From contig JAIWOJ010000027.1 of the NCBI GenBank assembly GCA_020216965.1, forward strand, positions 1 to 10,595: a stretch of DNA of 10,595 nucleotides, in the 5' to 3' direction. Numbering within the stretch: the stretch's first letter is position 1; every line of letters starts with the position of its first letter. Under the pieces are notes generated by a model that saw nothing but the letters and a program-made list of their open reading frames with translations, was not told the DNA's origin and ran no database searches. Source of the stretch: Prosthecobacter sp. Its GTDB lineage: Bacteria; Verrucomicrobiota; Verrucomicrobiia; Verrucomicrobiales; Verrucomicrobiaceae. Below are positions 5,455 to 10,595 of this stretch, one piece after another. The position numbers and the translations under genes were made by a program.

Positions 5455-8400
5455 GTGTCCGCTCCGCCTTCGACTCCCAAGCCAAGCCGCCGTTTCGGGC
5501 GGTGGGTTTGGCGGCTCGTGGGGGCGGTCGTCGGTCTCTTTTTCCTACTGGCTCTCTTCCATCAGCCCCTCTTGCTGGCGCTCATCCGCTGGGCTGGGCC
5601 CAAGCTGGCTGCGACGCAAGGGCTACCCCTGTCTTGGGATGTCCAGGGCTCTCTCTGGTCTGATCTCTCCATCACGGGCCTAAAAACGGGCGGAGGAGAG
5701 GCGCACTGGCTGCCGCGTGCCGTGCTGGGTAGGCTGGCGCTGCACTATGACGTGCGCGCGGATCTGCCGCAGCTCTTGAAGGGCATCACCCTCCATGATC
5801 TCGAGGCGGATCTCGACCTGCGCCACCTGCCGCAGAGCCAGGTTCCCCATCCTGCCACACCCAAAACGGCCTCCCGGGGTGAACCCCCACCGCTCATCTG
5901 GCCGGATTTCATCGACCTCAAGAACCTCAACGCCAACGTCATCCTAGAGGATGGCAAGCGCATCGCTCTCCGTGGTTTCACTCTGCAAATCGGTCAGGGG
6001 ATGCCGGGCAGCCTAGAGTGCCGGGAGCTGCGCATTGAGCCCGAGGGGCTGAACCTGGAACGGCTCAAAGCCAGCATCGACTGGCAGCCGCGCCGACTCG
6101 TCATCCGTGGCTTGACCCTGCCGCGCGATGGGGTGCTGGATGAACTGCGGCTGGATGTCACCCAGTTTGAGGCAGGCCGAATCCTCGCCCAAATCACGGC
6201 GCATCTTGGCGCAGCCAAGTTCCACACGCAGGCAGAGGTCACGGGCCTCTTTGCGGAACCGCTGCATGTCCAGGCCGATGTGCAGCTCAGCGAGCTACGC
6301 GCGCAAGAGATGCAAGCGCTGGGTCTGCCCAAGGACGTGCAGTTTGACGGAGGAAAGCTGGAAATGAAGGTCCAGGGAGACCCCACCCAGCCGCCGAAAC
6401 TCACGCTCCGTAGCCAGCTCGAAGTCGCCAACCTCCGCGCGGCGGGAGTGCTTTTGGATCAAGTGACACTGGCACTGGACATCAAAGACGCCAGGGCTGA
6501 GCTAAAGCCCCTCGCCGTGATGCGGGGCAGCAACCGGGTGGAAGTGACGGCCCAGGCCACCTTGCCAGACAAGATCGAAGACTGGCCCCAGACCGCCTGG
6601 ACGGCGGCGGTAAAAGCCAGCCTCACCGATCCCAGCCAACTGCTGCTCCACCCGCCGCCCGCCACAGGGCGCTTGGGGCTTGAGGCAAAAGCGGAAGGCC
6701 GTGGGCCTACCATCACCCAAGTCACCGGCCAGGTGCACGGAGAAACCTTGGCGTATGAAACTTACCGCCTGCCAGAGTTAGCTGTCGCCTTCAGCATGGA
6801 CGGACAGCAAGCGCACCTGGAGCTCCCGGCGCTGCGTTTGGGGGAAGGCAATGAAGTCAGCCTCAAGGCCACCATGCAAATGCAGGATACCATGCCGGTG
6901 CAGGCCGCCTGGAAGGTGCAGATCCAAGATCCGACTCAGCTCGTCGCCACCCTCGGCCTGCCATCGCCTCCTCAGCCCGTGCGGGGGAAACTCCTGCTCG
7001 AAGGCCATGCCAACCTGAGCATCCAAGAAATCAGCCAGGGGCAGATGGACCATGGGGCAGGCGAAATCCACCTCACCCTCGAAGAAGCGTATTTTGGCGA
7101 AAGCCCACTGCCACACCTCTCCCTCCAGGCACAGGCAAAGGAGGGGAAACTCCACCTAAGCCCATGCCAGGTGCGCCTGGATGAGGAAAATCACCTCGGC
7201 CTGAGCGCCACGCTAGGGATGAAAGCTCCCCATGACTTTCAGGCCCAAGGCCAGATCACGCTCCCCACACTGCCACAGCTCAATGCCCTGCTGGTGAGTC
7301 TAGGCGCGCCCGAGATCCGGTCAGGCAGCCTTTTTAGCCACATCAATGCCCAGGGCAGCCTCTTGCCTTGGAATTGCCACGGTCGCGCCAGCCTGACCGC
7401 CAGCCGTGTGCAGCCTGCCCCCCTCCCTGAGCCTGCGGATTTGACTCTAGATGCCGCCTTTGCGGGCACCCGAGTGGATTTGCAGTCTCTGGAAACCAAG
7501 CTCGGACCGTGGAGGTTGGTGCTCCAGGGCCAGATGGATGAAAAGAACGCCCAGCTTTCCAAGCTACAGCTCTGGCAAAAAGACACCCCGCTGCTGCAAG
7601 GCCACGCCAGCGTGCCTTATGATCTCATGCAGCCTGACCCGCAGGAGAGCCAGCCTATCCAGCTCGCGCTCAAGGCAGAAGCCCTCCAGCTAGATGAAAT
7701 CCTGGCCGCCGTCGGTGTGAAGGGCATCCCACCTGGCATGTTGAGTGCAGAAATCACCCTTCAGGGCCGCCTCGAAACCCTCCATGGCAGCGTCAACGTG
7801 AACCTGCGGGAGCTGAAGGTGCCACAAGCACCGAAAGCCTTCCGCCCAGCCGCGCTCGATCTCGCGACCACCCTCAGCGCCGGCCGCCTCAAGTCTCTGC
7901 TCAAGCTCATCCAGCCACCACTTCAGCCCCTGACCCTGGAGGCCGCCGTGCCGCTTGATGCCGCCGCTTTGATCCAGAATCCCAAGCTCTTGCAGGAGCT
8001 GCCCCTGCAAGTGGCCCTACGCCTCCCAGAGAGCGATCTGGGTTTTCTCCGCGAATATGCGCCTGATCAGATCAAAAACCTACCCGCACGGCTCAAACTG
8101 AGCGCCGATGCCTCTGGAACCCTCGCCAGGCCAGTCATTCAGGCTGCGCTGGACCTTGACGCCGCAGAAGTCACCTGGGCCAAGGCAGACATGCCCTCCG
8201 TGCGTGATGTGCGCGCCCGCTTGCGCCTGAAGGACCGTTTGTTGAGCGTGGAGGATCTCTCCCTCATGCTAGCCGGTGGCCGGGTTAAGCTCGCTGGAAC
8301 GGTGGACGCAGAAGCCCCCGAAAATCCCGGCCTGAATCTCAAACTCGAGGCGCGTGAAGCCCTCGTGTTTCGTGATCCCACGACCTCCCTGCGGGCCAAT

Positions 8401-9264
8401 GCGGACCTCACCTGCCTGGGTAGCCTGCAGCAAGCCCGCCTCTCTGGGCTGGTGGAGGCCGTGCGTGGCCGTGTCTTTAAGGAAATCGACCTCATGCCCG
8501 TGCTAAAGCTGCCCGCCGATGTGCCCCCGGTGCCCGTGAACACCCAGCGCAGTGAGGCCAAGCTAGAGCTGCCGCCCATGCTTAAAGACTGGACCTTTGA
8601 CCTCCGGGTCATGACGCGCGATCCCCTGCTGATCTCAGGCAATCTTGCCAACGGAGCCATCTCTGCGGACGTGCGGCTGGGCGGCACCGGGGCAGCACCT
8701 CAGCTCACGGGCGGGGCTCACATCGACCGCCTGCTTCTCAAGCTACCCTTCAGCCTCGTCAAAATCACCCAGGGCGTCGTCACACTGAATCCCCTCAAGC
8801 CCTTTGACCCCGCCCTGGACATCCGTGGCGAGTCACGCATCGGCAGCAACGACATCGCCCTCTTCATCTACGGGGACGCCAGCAACCCCAAAACACGCTT
8901 TACCAGCACACCGCCCATGAGTGAGGCAGACATCGTCACCCTGCTCGGCACCGGCACCACCCTCAACGGCAGCGGCAGCGATCTCGCTGCCGAGGCGGCG
9001 AGCCGGGCTGCCTTCCTTTTCATCAGCGAGCTTTACCGAAAAACATTCCAGAAAAAAAAGGTCGTCCGCGAAGAGCCCCCCCGCCTTCACCTCACCTTCA
9101 ACCCCTCTGGCGCAGACCGCAGCAACGACAGCGTGCAGGCCGCCTACGATCTCACCGAACACTGGCGTCTCAGCGCACGCTTCACCCAGTCAGGCCGAAT
9201 GAAGGCCCTGCTCGGCTGGATTTTGCGCTTTGGAAAAGCGGCACAGGCAGTGGAGCGCCCCTGA
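5455..9264 (+). CDS. tamB: TamB-family translocation/assembly module protein (AsmA-like, DUF490)
   Basis: This large envelope protein of 1269 residues is close to the 1259 of E. coli TamB. TamB-type proteins are anchored in the inner membrane and reach across the periplasm as a hydrophobic beta-groove; they serve outer membrane protein insertion and phospholipid transport. Here a basic N terminus (KPSRRFGRW, 9-17) precedes one membrane helix (about 18-35, up to 44). A long repetitive stretch of amphipathic beta-strands follows, rich in forms such as LxLxAxA and LxGxL. The C-terminal DUF490/TamB domain covers about 930-1269, with LANGAISADVRLGGTG (about 1063), PPMSEADIVTLLGTG (about 1152) and a final strand set YDLTEHWRLSARFTQSG. 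The frame is open from 5044, but that part is antisense to coaC; GTG 5455 is the last start before the basic/TM segment and no in-frame ATG fits. No TamA/BamA partner is adjacent. A hairpin overlaps its stop codon. Confidence 0.88.
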   Translation: MSAPPSTPKPSRRFGRWVWRLVGAVVGLFFLLALFHQPLLLALIRWAGPKLAATQGLPLSWDVQGSLWSDLSITGLKTGGGEAHWLPRAVLGRLALHYDVRADLPQLLKGITLHDLEADLDLRHLPQSQVPHPATPKTASRGEPPPLIWPDFIDLKNLNANVILEDGKRIALRGFTLQIGQGMPGSLECRELRIEPEGLNLERLKASIDWQPRRLVIRGLTLPRDGVLDELRLDVTQFEAGRILAQITAHLGAAKFHTQAEVTGLFAEPLHVQADVQLSELRAQEMQALGLPKDVQFDGGKLEMKVQGDPTQPPKLTLRSQLEVANLRAAGVLLDQVTLALDIKDARAELKPLAVMRGSNRVEVTAQATLPDKIEDWPQTAWTAAVKASLTDPSQLLLHPPPATGRLGLEAKAEGRGPTITQVTGQVHGETLAYETYRLPELAVAFSMDGQQAHLELPALRLGEGNEVSLKATMQMQDTMPVQAAWKVQIQDPTQLVATLGLPSPPQPVRGKLLLEGHANLSIQEISQGQMDHGAGEIHLTLEEAYFGESPLPHLSLQAQAKEGKLHLSPCQVRLDEENHLGLSATLGMKAPHDFQAQGQITLPTLPQLNALLVSLGAPEIRSGSLFSHINAQGSLLPWNCHGRASLTASRVQPAPLPEPADLTLDAAFAGTRVDLQSLETKLGPWRLVLQGQMDEKNAQLSKLQLWQKDTPLLQGHASVPYDLMQPDPQESQPIQLALKAEALQLDEILAAVGVKGIPPGMLSAEITLQGRLETLHGSVNVNLRELKVPQAPKAFRPAALDLATTLSAGRLKSLLKLIQPPLQPLTLEAAVPLDAAALIQNPKLLQELPLQVALRLPESDLGFLREYAPDQIKNLPARLKLSADASGTLARPVIQAALDLDAAEVTWAKADMPSVRDVRARLRLKDRLLSVEDLSLMLAGGRVKLAGTVDAEAPENPGLNLKLEAREALVFRDPTTSLRANADLTCLGSLQQARLSGLVEAVRGRVFKEIDLMPVLKLPADVPPVPVNTQRSEAKLELPPMLKDWTFDLRVMTRDPLLISGNLANGAISADVRLGGTGAAPQLTGGAHIDRLLLKLPFSLVKITQGVVTLNPLKPFDPALDIRGESRIGSNDIALFIYGDASNPKTRFTSTPPMSEADIVTLLGTGTTLNGSGSDLAAEAASRAAFLFISELYRKTFQKKKVVREEPPRLHLTFNPSGADRSNDSVQAAYDLTEHWRLSARFTQSGRMKALLGWILRFGKAAQAVERP

Positions 9265-9274
9265 GAAAAGGGGC
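9257..9274 (+). terminator. Hairpin overlapping the tamB stop codon
   Basis: GCCCCT (9257-9262) and AGGGGC (9269-9274) form a perfect 6-bp, GC-rich stem around the loop GAGAAA. The tamB TGA at 9262-9264 sits at the stem-loop border. No T-tract follows, so it is only a weak terminator candidate, or a 3'-end stabilising stem. Confidence 0.4.
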
Positions 9275-9320
9275 ATCCGGGATAAAAGGACCATGGAGCA
9301 TCACATCCTTTCTTGCCATC

Positions 9321-9340
9321 AGTCTCAATTAAGTTAGGCT
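9321..9340. promoter_or_regulatory. Imperfect dyad just upstream of fur (possible autoregulatory site)
   Basis: The halves AGTCTCAATT and AAGTTAGGCT match as an inverted repeat at 7 of 10 positions and end 9 bases before the fur ATG. The centre is AT-rich in GC-rich surroundings. Fur-family proteins often bind their own promoter at AT-rich dyads, but this one does not fit the classic Fur, Zur or PerR boxes. A TTGCCA at 9313-9318 could be a -35 with a poor -10 (TAGGCT) inside the dyad. Confidence 0.25.
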
Positions 9341-9349
9341 CGTCTCAAT

Positions 9350-9832
9350 ATGGACTCCCGCATCAAAGAAAGGCTCGAGGCGCATCTCGCGTCTTCAGGA
9401 CTCAGACGCACTCGTCAGCGGGAGGTCATCGTCGAGGCCGCCTTTGCCACGGATGATCACTTCAATGCCGAAGACCTTCTGGAAAAGGCCCGCAAGCTGG
9501 ATCGCACCATCTCCCGCGCCACGATTTACCGCACCCTCCAGCTCCTGGTGGAATGTGGGCTCCTCCGTGAGGTCGATTTTGGGCGCGATCAGACCTATTA
9601 CGACCCCAATTTCCTCGACAAACCCCAGCACAATCACCTCATCTGCCTCGACTGCGACCGCGTCGTCGAGTTTGAAGACGACAATGCAGCCCTCTTGCAT
9701 GACTGCATCACCCGCAGGCTCGGCTTTCATCCCCAGATGAAGTCCATGCGCATCGAGGCACGCTGTGATGAGCTAGCCCGCACAGGATTCTGCCCGCATA
9801 AGAAAGAGCGGGAGGCCGCCGGCAAAAACTAG
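9350..9832 (+). CDS. fur: Fur-family metal-dependent transcriptional regulator
   Basis: This cytosolic metalloregulator of 160 residues is a normal Fur length. The DNA-binding half includes GLRRTRQREVIVEA (17-30), a regulatory-site histidine in DDHFNAEDLL (H37), and the recognition helix ISRATIYRTLQLL (54-66). The dimerisation half begins with the family signature HNHLICLDCDRVVEFED (94-110), giving metal ligands H94 and H96 and the structural-zinc pair C99/C102, and H127 follows. A second cysteine pair near the end is spaced C139-x8-C148, in RCDELARTGFCPH, rather than the close CxxC of many Fur proteins. Sequence alone does not say whether it senses iron, zinc, manganese or peroxide; Fur is the default name. 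It starts 85 bp after tamB, with a dyad in front that may be its own operator, and ends 12 bp from the convergent mtnP. Confidence 0.9.
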   Translation: MDSRIKERLEAHLASSGLRRTRQREVIVEAAFATDDHFNAEDLLEKARKLDRTISRATIYRTLQLLVECGLLREVDFGRDQTYYDPNFLDKPQHNHLICLDCDRVVEFEDDNAALLHDCITRRLGFHPQMKSMRIEARCDELARTGFCPHKKEREAAGKN

Positions 9833-9844
9833 GCTGACCCCGTC

Positions 9845-10595
9845 TCACAAAAAACGCTCAAGCAGCGGCCGTAGGCGAGCCACCGTCTCCTCCGGCCACA
9901 GGTGCCGTGGGGTCATCAGCGCACCATCCAGGGCGCGGTGTTCAGGCCAGTCAGCCTCCAGAGGGATGCAGGGGATCACACGCCCCAGCACCGCCTTCGC
10001 CATGGCAGCATTGGCCGCCACATGGGCCATCACGGCCTCTGCCGTCACATGCTCCTCATCCGTTTTCCAGCAATCGTAGTCAGTAATCATCGCCAGGGTG
10101 GCCAGGGCGATCTCCGCCTCCCGCGCCAGCTTTGCCTCTGGCAGGTTCGTCATCCCGATGACATCAAAGCCGAGCTGCCGATTGGCCCTGGATTCTGCGC
10201 GTGTGGAAAAGGCAGGGCCATCCATATTCACATAGGTGCCGCCATCATGCACCCGTGCCCCACAGGCCAGCGCCCCATCCCGCAGCAGCCTGCGTAGCCC
10301 CGCACTGATGGGGTCTGCAAAAGCCACATGGCCCACGATCCCCTGACCGAAGAACGTGTGGTGCTCCCGGCGGCTCGTGCGATCGAAAAACTGATCCGGC
10401 AGCAGCACATCACGCGGGCGGTATTCCTCCTTCAGGCTCCCCACCGCCGTCACGGCGATGATCCAGCGCACATTCAGAGAGCGCAGCGCCCACAGGTTCG
10501 CCCGATGGTTCAGCTCCGTCGGCAGGATGCGGTGCCCCCGCCCATGCCTGGGCAGGAAATAGACACGCCGCCCAGCCAGAGTGCCGCACACAAAA
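9845..10595 (-). CDS. mtnP: S-methyl-5'-thioadenosine phosphorylase, 5' end cut by window edge
   Basis: This enzyme cleaves methylthioadenosine with phosphate to adenine and 5-methylthioribose 1-phosphate, the entry to methionine salvage, in the cytosol. About 250 residues are visible, against about 280-300 for the family; the missing part is the N-terminal phosphate loop (the GGTG/GS region). Visible landmarks in order: FLPRHGRGH (phosphate-site RHG), ELNHRANLWALRSL, the TAVGSL loop, DQFFDRT, the GTYVNMDGPAFSTRAES substrate loop, IGMTNLPEAKLAREAE, and ITDYDCWK, whose aspartates mark adenine rather than guanine specificity and separate it from purine nucleoside phosphorylase. The frame is open to the window end; a GTG at 10591 is internal to the conserved CGTLAGR segment, so it is not the true start. 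It is convergent with fur, with no terminator visible in the 12-bp gap. Confidence 0.93.
   Translation of the reverse strand, partial: FVCGTLAGRRVYFLPRHGRGHRILPTELNHRANLWALRSLNVRWIIAVTAVGSLKEEYRPRDVLLPDQFFDRTSRREHHTFFGQGIVGHVAFADPISAGLRRLLRDGALACGARVHDGGTYVNMDGPAFSTRAESRANRQLGFDVIGMTNLPEAKLAREAEIALATLAMITDYDCWKTDEEHVTAEAVMAHVAANAAMAKAVLGRVIPCIPLEADWPEHRALDGALMTPRHLWPEETVARLRPLLERFL

Noticed and set aside
9285..9311. AAAGGA/TCCTTT inverted repeat between tamB and fur
   Set aside because: It has only 6 AT-rich base pairs with a 15-base loop; this is within chance for the region.
9833..9844. Terminator between convergent fur and mtnP
   Set aside because: The 12-bp gap holds no inverted repeat; the transcripts probably overlap.

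Overview
The window is a GC-rich bacterial chromosome segment with nine recognisable protein genes, one of them cut by the right window edge and one broken. There are no RNA genes and no CRISPR array. The gene types suggest a Gram-negative, outer-membrane-bearing member of the Planctomycetes-Verrucomicrobia group, most likely Verrucomicrobia. They include a secreted LamG-type protein, a sugar-type Gfo/Idh/MocA oxidoreductase paired with an FCD-type GntR regulator, a 1269-residue TamB protein, a stand-alone CoaC flavoprotein and methylthioadenosine phosphorylase. That placement is inference; no phylogenetic marker is present.

Left part, minus strand (1-2608). Transcription would run right to left through an oxidoreductase (1442-2608), a signal-peptide-bearing LamG-like protein (436-1389) and the 5' half of ribB (15-359). 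The RibB reading frame matches the family for about 86 residues, then runs into about 100 bp of AT-richer, hairpin-rich sequence and stops. It looks like a gene interrupted by a short repeat or the edge of an IS200/REP-like element.

Divergent control region (2609-2801). Between the oxidoreductase and a divergently transcribed GntR-family regulator lie a long array of 7-bp repeats (2621-2711), a perfect 12-bp palindrome that is the obvious operator candidate (2773-2784), and a strong Shine-Dalgarno sequence (2792-2798). The simplest reading is that the regulator controls itself and the oxidoreductase/LamG pair in response to a small acid or sugar acid.

Middle (3553-5343). A peroxiredoxin-like/thioredoxin-fold protein is convergent with a yqgE-coaC pair on the minus strand, with a two-part hairpin between them. 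coaC (coenzyme A synthesis) and a very large tamB-like gene (5455-9264, outer membrane assembly or lipid transport) diverge from a 111-bp region that holds a nested inverted repeat.

Right part (9350-10595). A Fur-family metalloregulator on the plus strand converges, with only 12 bp between, on a 5'-truncated mtnP (methionine salvage).

Most of this is ordinary core metabolism. The stretches that reward a second look are the broken ribB with its structured insert, the heptanucleotide array plus palindrome between gfo and gntR, and the inverted repeats upstream of coaC/tamB. I did not find a clearly new multi-gene system.
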